Origin: Flavobacterium weaverense
GTDB lineage: Bacteria > Bacteroidota > Bacteroidia > Flavobacteriales > Flavobacteriaceae
Direction: 5' to 3'
Assembly (NCBI RefSeq): GCF_003688495.1
Contig: NZ_REFH01000009.1
Span: forward strand, 248,001 to 312,000
Length of the DNA: 64,000 nucleotides
Under the pieces are notes generated by a model. That model saw only the letters and a list, made by a program, of their open reading frames with translations. It did not search any database and was not told the origin of the DNA. This document shows positions 15,930 through 25,297 of the stretch, one piece after another. Both the position numbers and the translations under genes were made by a program. Each line of letters begins with the position of its first letter. Position 1 is the stretch's first letter.

Positions 15930-16427
15930 ATGGAAATACGACCACGAATAAAATTAGAACTCACACACGCTGACAAGACCGTTGAAATAATTGGTTGGCT
16001 TTTAATTTTTGCTATTTGGGGTTTGGCATTTTATAAATTCGACAGCTTACCAGACATTATTCCGACACATTATAATGGTTCTGGAGTTCCTGATGGTTTT
16101 GGTGATAAGTGGATGTTTTTAACTTTATCATTAGTGGCAACAGTACTTTTTGTTGCTATGACTGTATTAAATAAATTTCCTCACATTTTTAATTATCCAA
16201 CATACATAACGGTAGAGAACGCAGTAAAACAGTACACAAATGCAACTAGATTAATTAGGTACCTAAAAGTAATAATTGTTGCCGTTTTTGGACTAATTGC
16301 TTATCAAACAATAAGACATATTAATGGACAAACAGAAGGATTAGGGGCTTGGTTTTTACCATTGACAATGGTGCTGATCTTTATACCTCTATTTTATTTT
16401 ATAATTAAATCATTTAAGACAAAATAA
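15930..16427 (+). CDS. DUF1648 domain membrane protein
   Basis: 165 aa with four hydrophobic segments at about 20-36, 61-80, 110-127 and 140-160. The DUF1648 motif lies after the first segment: L-P-D-I-I-P-T-H-Y-N then G-x-P-D-G-F-G-D-K-W (residues 40-61). The family occurs in small membrane proteins, including SdpI-like immunity proteins, but this one is shorter than SdpI and the role is unknown. Its position among decayed accessory genes leaves an immunity or stress role open. Confidence 0.75.
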   Translation: MEIRPRIKLELTHADKTVEIIGWLLIFAIWGLAFYKFDSLPDIIPTHYNGSGVPDGFGDKWMFLTLSLVATVLFVAMTVLNKFPHIFNYPTYITVENAVKQYTNATRLIRYLKVIIVAVFGLIAYQTIRHINGQTEGLGAWFLPLTMVLIFIPLFYFIIKSFKTK

Positions 16428-16641
16428 AGAGAAAAAATCAAGCACTGGCTTTAGCAGCGGATTACACAGGTGACGACAAATGCGGTTAATTTGCTTTTAA
16501 CTATCGAAAGAGATTTTATGGTAGTCGAAAGATATCAGTTACAAAGTTCGCCAATTTGCAGGTCACGAAAAGCTATGTGGATCTTAAAAACAAATAATTA
16601 ACAAAAAAAAAATCGTACTAATTTATAAACAAGCATATTAA

Positions 16642-17265
16642 ATGAAAAAGCAACTTAGTAAAATAGTGCGATGGGAGAAATATAGTGGGATTGTTGGCTT
16701 TTATAAGTTTCTATTTATTTTTTTTGTTTTAGGAATTTTTTTTAGCCCTGTAGTATTGCATTTGCTCAACCCTAATATTTGGGAACAATTAAAAAATAGT
16801 GATTTTAGCAAATCAATAATTCCAGTAGTATTTTTATGTTTTACATTTTCTATACTACCATTTTTAATCGTTGGAATTATTCTTTGGTTTAAGAAGAATA
16901 AAGAATACAAATTACTCTTGACAAACGAAGAGAAATACAAAGACATAGAAAGTAGAAATTGGAGAGGTAATGACAAAATATGGGACAAAGCTATTACATA
17001 CAGTCCTTCAATTAGTATATTAATTGCATTACTAACTTTGCCATTTTTACTAGTACATAACGCACCAATACAAAATTCATTTCCATTATATAGTTGCGCG
17101 ATACTGCTATTGTTTGGGACACTATATTCCCTTTACCAATCATTCTACAGCAATATTTATAATGATAAATTATTTGTACCAAATTTTTTAAAAATTCTTT
17201 TTATAATCGTTTTGCTTTTGGTTGTATTATCAGTAGTGATCGTATTAATTGGTATTGAAAATTAA
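16642..17265 (+). CDS. multi-pass membrane protein, unknown function
   Basis: 207 aa with about five hydrophobic segments (roughly 20-42, 58-82, 121-140, 148-165 and 180-203) and polar Lys-rich loops. The N-terminus is Lys-rich (MKKQLSKIVRWEKYSG), giving an inside orientation. No family motif recognised. It lies 214 nt after the DUF1648 gene; the gap holds direct TCGAAAGA repeats and palindromic debris but no gene. Confidence 0.6.
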   Translation: MKKQLSKIVRWEKYSGIVGFYKFLFIFFVLGIFFSPVVLHLLNPNIWEQLKNSDFSKSIIPVVFLCFTFSILPFLIVGIILWFKKNKEYKLLLTNEEKYKDIESRNWRGNDKIWDKAITYSPSISILIALLTLPFLLVHNAPIQNSFPLYSCAILLLFGTLYSLYQSFYSNIYNDKLFVPNFLKILFIIVLLLVVLSVVIVLIGIEN

Positions 17266-17292
17266 TGATAGTAGTACACTAAATAAATTTCT

Positions 17293-17460
17293 ATGGGATT
17301 CACGGTTACAATTAAAAAGTGTGAAAAAGAAATATTTGAATTTTTCCTCGGAAAGCTTCAAGAAATTAAGATAGTGGAGGAGGAAATTTTTAAACGAAGT
17401 AATAGCTTAAAAAAACTAAAAGAATCTAACCAACTCCAACCCGAAGAAAAGGAACTATAG
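17293..17460 (+). CDS. possible 55-aa protein
   Basis: ATG 17293 to TAG 17458-17460. The product is highly charged and helical (GKLQEIKIVEEEIFKRSN), suggesting a coiled coil. It follows the 207-aa membrane protein gene by 27 nt, which supports translation, but in an accessory region full of remnants it may be a gene fragment. No family recognised. Confidence 0.35.
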   Translation: MGFTVTIKKCEKEIFEFFLGKLQEIKIVEEEIFKRSNSLKKLKESNQLQPEEKEL

Positions 17461-17689
17461 CTAGAAAATCAAACCGTAGTAAAGTAATAGCTACTTCAAT
17501 AAGTATAAATCGTTCATAAAAGGGTATTACTTCATTTATAGTTCAACAAAGTGCGAATATCTAAAGTATATTTATAATCAAATTATTTTCACAATGAACT
17601 AAGCAAATTGAACGGTTGTCAAAATGCAATATGAGTCTGGAATAAAAAAGCAAAAATATATATTTAAAATCAATCTATCATAAAAAGCA

Positions 17690-17717
17690 AAAACGCTGCA
17701 GTAATTTGCAGCGTTTT
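17690..17717 (-). terminator. terminator of the alcohol dehydrogenase gene; near copy of the tRNA-Tyr terminator
   Basis: AAAACGCTGCA / TGCAGCGTTTT, 11-bp stem with a 6-nt loop, T-rich on the minus strand. The stem core equals that after tRNA-Tyr (7457-7480). Confidence 0.75.
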
Positions 17718-17747
17718 CTCTCCTTATATTCTATGAATTTAATTTTA

Positions 17748-18791
17748 TTACAAAGTCGCCATATCAATCACAAAACGATATCTCACATCACCTTTAATCA
17801 TTCGATCATAAGCTTCGTGAACATTTTTGATATCAATCATTTCAATATCTGAAACTATTCCATGTTCTGCGCAGTAATCTAGCATTTCTTGCGTTTCTGG
17901 CAAACCACCAATTAAGGATCCCGCTAAACTTTTTCTACCACCTATTAAACTGAAAGCATGAATTTGGTAAGGTGTTGGAGGCGCTCCTACACAAATGTGA
18001 ACTCCGTTTACACCTAATAAAGAAAGATATAAATTCAAATCATGTGGTGCAGAAACAGTATCCAAAATAAAATCAAAATAACCTGTTACGCTTTTCAATT
18101 GCTCTTCATCTTTAGTAACAATAAATTTATGTGCTCCTAATTTTTTAGCATCAACTTCCTTTTCAGGAGAAGTACTTAAAACGGTAACTTCGGCTCCAAA
18201 AGCAACTCCGAATTTTACAGCCATGTGTCCTAAACCACCTAGTCCTAAAACAGCTAATTTATGTCCTTTTCCCACTTTCCAGTGTCTTAACGGCGAATAC
18301 GTTGTGATCCCCGCACAAAGCAATGGTGCTACTGCTGCTAAATTTAATTTATCTGATACATGAAGTACAAAATCTTCATGCACGACGATTGTATTGGAAT
18401 AACCACCATATGTTGGTGTTTTTCCATCTTGACCTAAAGCATTATAAGTTCCAGTACTTCCATTAGAACAAAACTGCTCTAAGCCTTCTTTACAATTATC
18501 GCAGGTTCTACACGAATCCACTAAACAACCAGTTCCAGCAAGATCTCCAACTTTGAACTTTTTGACATGAGTTCCAACTTTAACAACCTTCCCTACAATC
18601 TCATGACCGGGAACCATTGGGTAAATTGCTCCTCCCCAATCGTCCTTTATTTGGTGCAAATCACTGTGGCAAACTCCGCAAAATTGTATGTCAAATTGCA
18701 CATCGTTTGGCCCTACCTCTCGTCTTTCAAAACTCCATGGAGCTAAATCTGTTTTTGCATCTTGAACTGCATATCCTTTAGTTGGTATCAT
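17748..18791 (-). CDS. zinc-dependent NAD(P) alcohol dehydrogenase (YahK/CAD-like)
   Basis: 347 aa. Catalytic zinc ligands C41 (GVCHSD), H63-E64 (PGHEIVG) and C160 (LLCAGITTY); structural zinc C94, C97, C100, C108; nucleotide-binding GLGGLG at 184-189. The STS block after the second Rossmann strand (LSTSPEK) is typical of NADPH-using cinnamyl-alcohol-type enzymes that reduce aldehydes. Substrate unknown. It is a single-gene unit with its own terminator and a 10-bp inverted repeat upstream. It marks the return to ordinary chromosomal genes. Confidence 0.9.
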   Translation of the reverse strand: MIPTKGYAVQDAKTDLAPWSFERREVGPNDVQFDIQFCGVCHSDLHQIKDDWGGAIYPMVPGHEIVGKVVKVGTHVKKFKVGDLAGTGCLVDSCRTCDNCKEGLEQFCSNGSTGTYNALGQDGKTPTYGGYSNTIVVHEDFVLHVSDKLNLAAVAPLLCAGITTYSPLRHWKVGKGHKLAVLGLGGLGHMAVKFGVAFGAEVTVLSTSPEKEVDAKKLGAHKFIVTKDEEQLKSVTGYFDFILDTVSAPHDLNLYLSLLGVNGVHICVGAPPTPYQIHAFSLIGGRKSLAGSLIGGLPETQEMLDYCAEHGIVSDIEMIDIKNVHEAYDRMIKGDVRYRFVIDMATL

Positions 18792-18843
18792 AATTTTTAA
18801 TTTTTACTAAAATTATGAAATTTTAAGTTTTATAGTGTTTACG

Positions 18844-18874
18844 CTCTCATAATGTTTCCATAATATTACGAGAG
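18844..18874. promoter_or_regulatory. inverted repeat upstream of the alcohol dehydrogenase gene
   Basis: CTCTCATAAT and ATTACGAGAG are inverted at 9 of 10 positions with 11 bp between, about 53 bp upstream of the dehydrogenase start. Spacing and symmetry suggest a dimeric regulator site; the regulator is unknown. Confidence 0.4.
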
Positions 18875-19017
18875 ACCTAATTACTGTCACATACTTGCTG
18901 CATTCTGTTCGCAAAAAAAAGTAAAAGCTTTATATCGTTTTAATTTTTTAGAAACGAATATCCTTCTTTATAAATCCGCTTTCACTGTTTTTAAGTATCT
19001 TTAAAAAAATTAAAAAC

Positions 19018-19452
19018 ATGAAAGATCAATCTTATAAAAATCACATTCGGTTTTATCCACCGCATCATTTTGTTTATTATCCAATTATAATGGCATTTCT
19101 GTCCTTTAGCATTTATTTCGCTTTTACAACGGTAGATGTATTGTTGTGGTCATTTATAAGTGCCATTTTTGTAGTGCTTTTTTGCCTTGCCTTTATGTTG
19201 AGACAGCATTACGCCTTAACATTACAAAATAGAATCGTACGTCTTGAATTAAGTTACCGTTATCTTGCTGTAACAGGAAATAGATTGGAACTTATTGAAG
19301 ATACATTAGATGATTCCCAATTATTTGCATTACGTTTTGCTCCAGATGAAGAACTCGCTGCACTGACGCAAAAAGCAGTAACAGAAAATCTATCAGGAGA
19401 TACCATCAAAAAATCAATTAAGAACTGGAAGGGCGATTACGAAAGAGTTTAA
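19018..19452 (+). CDS. DUF6526 family membrane protein
   Basis: 144 aa. Two membrane segments at about 20-37 and 43-61 follow the motif Q-S-Y-K-N-H-x-R-F-Y-P-P-H-H-F. The soluble C-terminal half is helical with LRFAPDEEL. This pattern is the DUF6526 family, common in Bacteroidota; function unknown. The start is ATG directly after an AT-rich leader. Confidence 0.75.
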   Translation: MKDQSYKNHIRFYPPHHFVYYPIIMAFLSFSIYFAFTTVDVLLWSFISAIFVVLFCLAFMLRQHYALTLQNRIVRLELSYRYLAVTGNRLELIEDTLDDSQLFALRFAPDEELAALTQKAVTENLSGDTIKKSIKNWKGDYERV

Positions 19453-19530
19453 TATTGGAGAAGAAATCTTCTGATTAATTTGAACAGCACTTTAGAATTT
19501 GTTTCTTTGCTAGCAATCGAAAAATACAAA

Positions 19531-20100
19531 ATGCCAGAATATTTTCTAGATATTGAATACGACAAAATTACTTATACTGAAGAGGAAGTTAATTTTAAAG
19601 AATTTGAATGCTGCACTTTTACAAATTGTAATTTCTCACAATGTGTATTTGTCGCAGTAACTTTTGTAGATTGTACTTTCAACAATTGTGTTTTTAGTGA
19701 AGCAAAAATAAATTATGTTGCTTTTAGAACCGTGATTTTTAATGATTGCGAAATCAAAGATGTCAATTTTGCAATGTGTGATAAGCTAATTTTCGAAATC
19801 GCATTTAATAACTGTGTATTAGATTTTTCTAAGTTCTACACTTTAAAAATTAAAAGAACTTCCTTTACTGACTGCAGTCTTGTTGCAGTAGATTTTATGA
19901 GTACCGATTTGACTGAAGTTGTTTTTGATAACTGCGATTTATATCGAAGTGAGTTTGCCAAAGCCATAGCTAATAAAGCTAACTTTCAAACTAGTTACAA
20001 TTACACCATAGATCCCACCAAAACTAAAATTAAGAAAGCTGTTTTTTCTTTAGACGGAGTAAAAGGATTACTGTACAAACATGATATTATAGTTCAATAA
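19531..20100 (+). CDS. pentapeptide repeat protein
   Basis: 189 aa from the ATG at 19531; a TTG 17 codons upstream is possible but less likely. Residues about 20-140 carry consecutive pentapeptide units of the A(D/N)LXX type with many Cys and Phe (CTFTNCNF, CVFVAVTFVDCTFNNCVF), predicting a right-handed four-sided beta helix. Some family members protect DNA gyrase, but most have no known role and nothing here points to resistance. It ends in a shared terminator hairpin facing miaE. Confidence 0.8.
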   Translation: MPEYFLDIEYDKITYTEEEVNFKEFECCTFTNCNFSQCVFVAVTFVDCTFNNCVFSEAKINYVAFRTVIFNDCEIKDVNFAMCDKLIFEIAFNNCVLDFSKFYTLKIKRTSFTDCSLVAVDFMSTDLTEVVFDNCDLYRSEFAKAIANKANFQTSYNYTIDPTKTKIKKAVFSLDGVKGLLYKHDIIVQ

Positions 20101-20127
20101 TTACATAGGTTCTAATTACTGAACTAT
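20089..20127. terminator. bidirectional hairpin between convergent genes
   Basis: ATAGTTCAATAATTA and TAATTACTGAACTAT, 14 of 15 pairing, loop of 9 nt. It overlaps the stop codon of the pentapeptide gene and lies just after miaE on the other strand. Confidence 0.6.
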
Positions 20128-20132
20128 AAATA

Positions 20133-20726
20133 TTATCCATGAATGGTTTCGCTCTTTCCGTAATTTGCGATTACACATGCTTCAAATTCTATCCATTCTC
20201 GCCATCTTTTTTCTACGTCAATTCCAGTTCCGTACTTACGAGCATAGGTAATAAAGGTGGTGTAATGTCCCGCTTCACTTTCCATTAAATCCCTGTAAAA
20301 AACAGACAACTCTTCGTCTTGAATATTTTCTGAAAGTACCTTAAAGCGCTCACAACTTCGAGCTTCAATCATTGCAGAGAACAGCAATCGTTCCACTAAA
20401 CTAGAAACTCGGCTGCCGTTACCGTTCTTTTTCATGTATAAATACAATTCATTTACATAATCGTCTTTGCGTTCGCGTCCCAGCTTTAATCCGCGTTTAA
20501 TGATGATATTGTGAACTTGCTCAAAGTGATCAATTTCTTCTTTGGCTAAAGCCAAAAGATCCTGAACTAAATCCTGATGCTCAGAGTTATTAGTGATAAT
20601 CGTAATTGCATTAGTAGCTGCTTTTTGCTCGCACCAAGCGTGATCCGTCAATATTTCTTCAATATTTTTTTCTACAATATTCACCCATCTAGGATCCGTT
20701 GGTAATTTTAATCTTAGTACAGTCAT
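20133..20726 (-). CDS. miaE: tRNA-(ms2io6A37)-hydroxylase
   Basis: 197 aa from ATG 20726; an upstream in-frame start at 20801 would add a hydrophobic stretch absent in the family. MiaE is a carboxylate-bridged diiron enzyme that hydroxylates the isopentenyl group of modified A37 in tRNA. Ferritin-like helices supply the iron ligands: E in D-H-A-W-C-E-Q, E-E-I-D-H-F in the second, E-A-R-S-C-E-R-F in the third and E-S-E-A-G-H-Y in the fourth. miaA, acting earlier in the same modification, is at 58654. It follows glyA on the same strand with a gap of about 110 nt. Confidence 0.92.
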   Translation of the reverse strand: MTVLRLKLPTDPRWVNIVEKNIEEILTDHAWCEQKAATNAITIITNNSEHQDLVQDLLALAKEEIDHFEQVHNIIIKRGLKLGRERKDDYVNELYLYMKKNGNGSRVSSLVERLLFSAMIEARSCERFKVLSENIQDEELSVFYRDLMESEAGHYTTFITYARKYGTGIDVEKRWREWIEFEACVIANYGKSETIHG

Positions 20727-20839
20727 ACTTTTAATCTTAAATTTATAAATAATAAAGTCGAAAATCAAATGCAAGAAAGAACAGCATAGTGTCTTTTTCA
20801 AGCTTTTGACTTTCGACTTTAAAAATTATTAACTATTTC

Positions 20840-22114
20840 TTAGTATACGAAAATAGCTCTTTCACTCATCATTTCGTTTACTTCAGTAGCAACCGCTTCA
20901 ATAACGTCTTCGTTAGTATGATCAACTAAAACTCTATCGATTAAATCAACTATAGTTTCCATATCTGATTCTACAAGACCACGAGTGGTAATTGCTGCAG
21001 TACCAACACGAATTCCTGAAGTGACAAATGGAGATTTGTCATCAAATGGAACCATGTTCTTATTTACTGTAATTTCTGCTTTTACAAGAGCATTTTCAGC
21101 ATCTTTTCCAGAAATGTTTTTATTTCTTAAATCGATCAACATCATGTGATTGTCAGTTCCTCCAGAAATAATTTCGTATCCTCTTTTTACAAAAGCATCT
21201 GCCATAGCATTTGCGTTCTTTTGCAATTGTAGAGCATAAGTAAAGAATTCATCTTTTAATGCTTCGCCAAAAGCAACAGCTTTAGCAGCGATAATATGCA
21301 TTAATGGACCACCTTGATTTCCAGGGAAAACAGCTAAATCTAATAACGAAGACATCATTCTTATATCTCCTTTTGGAGTAGTTAAACCAAATGGATTTGG
21401 AAAATCTTTCCCCATCATAATTAAACCACCACGAGGTCCACGTAAAGTTTTGTGAGTTGTAGTTGTAACAATATGACAATGAGGTAATGGATCGTTCATC
21501 AAACCTTTGGCGATAAGCCCAGCAGGATGAGAAATATCAGCTAATAAAATAGCACCTACACTATCAGCAATTACTCTAAAACGCTCAAAATCCATATCGC
21601 GAGAATAAGCCGAAGCTCCTGCAATAATCAATTTAGGTTGTTCTCTCGTTGCTATTTCTTGAATTTTATCATAATTCAATAATCCAGTTTCCTTATCAAC
21701 ACCATAAAAAGATGGAGTGTATAAGCGTCCTGAAAAATTTACTGGAGAACCGTGAGTCAAGTGACCACCGTGAGATAAGTCAAAACCTAAAATTTTGTCT
21801 CCTGGTTTAATACATGCATGGTAAACTGCAGTATTAGCTTGAGATCCAGAGTGTGGTTGCACGTTTGCATATTCAGCACCAAATAACTCTTTGGCTCTGT
21901 CAATAGCAATTTGCTCCACAACATCAACTACTTCACAACCTCCGTAGTATCTTTTGCCAGGATACCCTTCAGCATATTTGTTAGTTAAAACTGAACCAGC
22001 AGCTTCCATTACTTCGTCACTTACGAAGTTTTCTGAAGCAATAAGCTCTAATCCGTGAATTTGTCTTTCTTGTTCTTCTAGAATAAGGTCAAAAATTTGT
22101 TCGTCGCGTTGCAT
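20840..22114 (-). CDS. glyA: serine hydroxymethyltransferase
   Basis: 424 aa, usual length. It interconverts serine and glycine with transfer of one carbon to tetrahydrofolate; PLP-dependent, cytosolic. The PLP lysine is K222 in [15 protein letters not shown]. Other family blocks are [34 protein letters not shown] and the pair [10 protein letters not shown]. The start ATG lies 26 nt after a TATTTTTG box. It is divergent from fahA. Confidence 0.97.
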   Translation of the reverse strand: MQRDEQIFDLILEEQERQIHGLELIASENFVSDEVMEAAGSVLTNKYAEGYPGKRYYGGCEVVDVVEQIAIDRAKELFGAEYANVQPHSGSQANTAVYHACIKPGDKILGFDLSHGGHLTHGSPVNFSGRLYTPSFYGVDKETGLLNYDKIQEIATREQPKLIIAGASAYSRDMDFERFRVIADSVGAILLADISHPAGLIAKGLMNDPLPHCHIVTTTTHKTLRGPRGGLIMMGKDFPNPFGLTTPKGDIRMMSSLLDLAVFPGNQGGPLMHIIAAKAVAFGEALKDEFFTYALQLQKNANAMADAFVKRGYEIISGGTDNHMMLIDLRNKNISGKDAENALVKAEITVNKNMVPFDDKSPFVTSGIRVGTAAITTRGLVESDMETIVDLIDRVLVDHTNEDVIEAVATEVNEMMSERAIFVY

Positions 22115-22139
22115 TTTTTTGATTTTCGTTAATTTGATG

Positions 22140-22147
22140 CAAAAATA
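22140..22147 (-). promoter_or_regulatory. -7 box of glyA
   Basis: TATTTTTG on the minus strand fits TAnnTTTG, 25 nt before the glyA ATG. No well-spaced TTG seen. Confidence 0.45.
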
Positions 22148-22222
22148 CGAAAAAACGTTTGGTTAATAGTTAGATTATAATATATTTGATGAGTAATTTT
22201 TTAACAAAATAATTAACAGAGT

Positions 22223-23506
22223 ATGCCGATAACAGCTAACGATACAAATAGAAAATCATGGCTTGAAGTGCCTTTAAACAGTGATTTTCCCATACAAAAC
22301 ATACCTTTTGGAGTTTTTCTTACAAAAGAAAATGTTGTGACGGTAGGGACCCGAATAGGCGATTTTGCAATTGACCTAGGTGCTTTACAACAATTGAATT
22401 ATTTTGAAGGTATCGAACTAACAGACGATATGTTCATGCAAGATACTTTGAATGATTTCATCTCAGACGGGCAAAAAACATGGCGCTTAGTTCGAAACAG
22501 AATTGCAGAACTTTTTGACGTAGAAAACTCAAAGTTACAAGACAACGAGAAAGATAAAGAAATTATAATTTTCAACATGGAAGATGTTGAAATGCAATTG
22601 CCAGTACTTATTGGTGATTATACTGATTTTTACTCAAGTAAAGAACACGCTACTAATGTAGGTACAATGTTTCGTGATCCAGACAACGCACTTTTACCAA
22701 ACTGGCTTCACATTCCTGTGGGCTATCACGGTAGAAGCTCAACAATTGTTCCATCTGGAATTCCGGTTCACAGACCAATGGGGCAAACGTTACCAAATGG
22801 CGAAACAAGTCCCGTTTTTGGACCTTCCCGTTTAGTGGATTTCGAATTAGAAACTGCCTTTATTACTACGGATGTAAATATAATGGGTGAAAATATTTTA
22901 GTAACCGAAGCCGAAGAGTATATTTTTGGTATGGTTTTACTAAATGACTGGAGCGCAAGAGACATTCAAAAATGGGAATATGTACCATTAGGTCCATTCT
23001 TAGCGAAGAGTTTTGCGTCGTCAATATCACCGTGGATTGTTACTATGGACGCTTTAGAGCCTTTTAAAACTAAAGGTCCTAAACAAGAGCCTACTCCACT
23101 TCCCTATTTACAGCAAAAAGGAAAACACTCATTTGACATTCATTTAGAAGTTGCAATCAAACCCGAAAAGGCGGAACCAACAGTGATTTCTCGTTCTAAT
23201 TTCAAATATATGTATTGGACAATGAGTCAGCAATTAGCGCATCATACCTCTAATGGTTGTCGTGTTAATTCTGGTGATATGATGGGTTCAGGAACTATTT
23301 CAGGTCCTACTCCAGAAAGTTTTGGTTCGATGCTAGAACTAACTTGGGGAGGAAAAAATCCACTAAAATTAAATGACGGAACAGAGCGCAAATTCATAAA
23401 TGATAATGATACCGTTATTATGAAAGGATATTCTCAAAACGAAAATGTTCGTATTGGTTTTGGTGAAGTTTCAAGCAAATTATTACCAACATTCGTTCGA
23501 AAATAA
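22223..23506 (+). CDS. fahA: fumarylacetoacetase
   Basis: 427 aa, full-length two-domain enzyme. It cleaves fumarylacetoacetate to fumarate and acetoacetate in the last step of tyrosine/homogentisate breakdown. The N-terminal SH3-like domain spans residues 1-120. The catalytic domain shows D-Y-T-D-F-Y-S-S-K-E-H-A, then HIPVGYHGRSSTIV, the metal-binding E-L-E-T-A-F and LLNDWSARDIQKWEYVPLGP, and SSISPWIVT. No other tyrosine degradation genes are adjacent. ATG start; terminator downstream. Confidence 0.96.
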   Translation: MPITANDTNRKSWLEVPLNSDFPIQNIPFGVFLTKENVVTVGTRIGDFAIDLGALQQLNYFEGIELTDDMFMQDTLNDFISDGQKTWRLVRNRIAELFDVENSKLQDNEKDKEIIIFNMEDVEMQLPVLIGDYTDFYSSKEHATNVGTMFRDPDNALLPNWLHIPVGYHGRSSTIVPSGIPVHRPMGQTLPNGETSPVFGPSRLVDFELETAFITTDVNIMGENILVTEAEEYIFGMVLLNDWSARDIQKWEYVPLGPFLAKSFASSISPWIVTMDALEPFKTKGPKQEPTPLPYLQQKGKHSFDIHLEVAIKPEKAEPTVISRSNFKYMYWTMSQQLAHHTSNGCRVNSGDMMGSGTISGPTPESFGSMLELTWGGKNPLKLNDGTERKFINDNDTVIMKGYSQNENVRIGFGEVSSKLLPTFVRK

Positions 23507-23525
23507 AAAATACGATTATACTTAT

Positions 23526-23565
23526 AAAACCTAACAATTATTCTATTTTTGTTAGGTTTTTTTTT
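23526..23565 (+). terminator. terminator of fahA
   Basis: AAAACCTAACAA / TTGTTAGGTTTT, a perfect 12-bp stem with an 11-nt loop and a T run. Confidence 0.85.
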
Positions 23566-23578
23566 GGCATTATTTTTG
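23549..23578 (+). promoter_or_regulatory. promoter of the lipoprotein gene at 23640
   Basis: TTG at 23549-23551 (inside the fahA terminator arm), 19 bp, TATTTTTG at 23571-23578, 61 nt before the ATG. Confidence 0.5.
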
Positions 23579-23639
23579 GTTTTTAGAATAATAATGAACA
23601 ACTAAAAAACCAAATTTAATTACGTAAATAGTACAGCTT

Positions 23640-24824
23640 ATGAAAAAAATTACACTCTTATTATCATTTTTTATTGTCTTTTCGGCATGTGGTGTGAAGC
23701 AAACACAGAATTTATTAAGCTCAGGCAATTACGATCAAGCAATTGATAATGCAATTTCCAGTTTAAGAACTAATAAAGACAAAAAAGGAAAACAAGATTA
23801 TATTTACTTGTTAGAAGAGGCTTTCGCCAAAGCAAAAGAACGAGATTTAAATATGATTAGTCTACTGGCTAAAGATGCTAATCCTACGCAGTTGGAAAAA
23901 ATGTACAATGCCTATTTACAATTAAACGAACGTCAAGAAAAAATCAAGCCGATACTTCCATTACGATTATTGAAAGAAGGTAGAAATGCAATATTTCCTT
24001 TCGAAAATTATAATGACCAAATAATAGATAGTAAAAATGCTTTGTCAGCTTACTTATTCGCTAATGCGAAGAAATTAATGGCTAGCGGTGAAAAAATGAA
24101 CTTTAGAAACGCTTATGATGATTTAGAATATTTAAATAAAATAAATCCAAATTATAAAAATGTAAAGCAACTTCTAGAAGAATCATTATTTAAAGGATGT
24201 GATTATGTACTAGTTTACACTAAAAATGAAACTAATATGATTATTCCAGTCCGTCTGCAAAATGATTTATTGGATTTTAGCACGCTGGGATTAAACGATA
24301 AATGGACGATATATCACAGTAATAAGCTGAAAAACATTAATTATGATTACGGTTTGATGATTAATTTTAGAAATATTTATATCTCAGCAGAGCAAATAAA
24401 AGAGAGAGAATTTTCAAAGGAGCGCATTATTAAAGACGGATCTAAGAAACTAATTGATGCTAATGGAAAAGAAGTTTTAGATGTTAATGGAAAAGTTGTA
24501 ATGGTGGACAATCTTCGAACAGTAAATGCGAGTATTTATGAATTCAAACAATTTAAATCATGCCAAATCACAGCTAAAATTGATTATGTAAATTATAGAA
24601 GCAATCAGTTATTAAAAACATTTCCAATAACTAGTGAATATGTCTTTGAGAATATTTATGCCACTTACAAAGGAGATAGACGAGCATCTGATGATAATTA
24701 TTACTCTTATTTTGATAGAAAAGCAGTAGTTTTTCCTAGTACAGAGCAAATGATTTACGATACTGGCGAGGATTTAAAATCAAAAATTAAAAGTATTATC
24801 ACGCAAAATAGATTTAGAAATTAG
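23640..24824 (+). CDS. lipoprotein of unknown function
   Basis: 394 aa. The N-terminal signal ends with the lipobox F-S-A-C (Cys17), so it is a membrane-anchored lipoprotein. Residues 25-180 are helical and contain TPR-like spacing (NLLSSGNYDQAIDNAISSL; YDDLEYLNKINPNYKNV). The C-terminal half is beta-rich with a DANGKEVLDVNGKVVM stretch. No enzymatic motif seen. Own promoter and terminator, so a single-gene unit between fahA and the arginine operon. Confidence 0.75.
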   Translation: MKKITLLLSFFIVFSACGVKQTQNLLSSGNYDQAIDNAISSLRTNKDKKGKQDYIYLLEEAFAKAKERDLNMISLLAKDANPTQLEKMYNAYLQLNERQEKIKPILPLRLLKEGRNAIFPFENYNDQIIDSKNALSAYLFANAKKLMASGEKMNFRNAYDDLEYLNKINPNYKNVKQLLEESLFKGCDYVLVYTKNETNMIIPVRLQNDLLDFSTLGLNDKWTIYHSNKLKNINYDYGLMINFRNIYISAEQIKEREFSKERIIKDGSKKLIDANGKEVLDVNGKVVMVDNLRTVNASIYEFKQFKSCQITAKIDYVNYRSNQLLKTFPITSEYVFENIYATYKGDRRASDDNYYSYFDRKAVVFPSTEQMIYDTGEDLKSKIKSIITQNRFRN

Positions 24825-24849
24825 TGGTTAAACACCATAAATAGTAATA

Positions 24850-24886
24850 AAGCTCCTTAATTGTAAAACATCAAGGAGCTTTTTTT
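24850..24886 (+). terminator. terminator after the lipoprotein gene
   Basis: AAGCTCCTT / AAGGAGCTT stem with a loop of about 14 nt and T7. Confidence 0.8.
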
Positions 24887-24941
24887 GTTTAGAGGTATTG
24901 AACAATGTGACAAAATTATGTTACAAAAATCAATTTTGTTA

Positions 24942-24969
24942 TTGCTTTTAAAAAAAAAGTGTACTTTTG
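24942..24969 (+). promoter_or_regulatory. promoter of the arginine operon
   Basis: TTG at 24942-24944, 17 bp, TACTTTTG at 24962-24969. The first operon gene starts at 25298, so the leader is about 320 nt, long enough for regulation by the transcript. Confidence 0.7.
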
Positions 24970-24974
24970 TCCCG

Positions 24975-25055
24975 ATGAATAACAACAATTTAAATATAAC
25001 TCCTATCTCACGGACAAACGGACCTACGGCTTCACCCGAAGTACGGACACTATAA
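24975..25055 (+). CDS. possible 26-aa leader peptide of the arginine operon
   Basis: ATG 24975 to TAA 25053-25055, starting 5 nt after the -7 box. It encodes two arginines at codons 13 and 24, both CGG, a rare codon in this AT-rich genome. The DNA carries three CGGAC repeats. Directly overlapping its end, GGACACTA (25045-25052) can pair with TAGTATCC (25059-25066), one mismatch and a 6-nt loop. The remaining 230 nt to the GNAT gene are T-rich with no other gene. An attenuation role is inference; only two Arg codons are present. Confidence 0.3.
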   Translation: MNNNNLNITPISRTNGPTASPEVRTL

Positions 25056-25297
25056 CTATAGTATCCAATAGTAATCTGTAATATTTTTATTCATTTTTCA
25101 TTTTCTCGTTTTGAATTCAACCCTATTTTGTTTTGGATCATTATATCCAAAAACTAATCTTACGATATTTTTATTTTGCTTCAATTATATTTATTGCTTT
25201 ACAATAAATGTTGTTTTAACTGGATTTTGTTGTTTGGTAAATTCATTTCAGAATCAATTTAATTTTACATTCTCTAACTCAAAATTCATCTCTTGAA

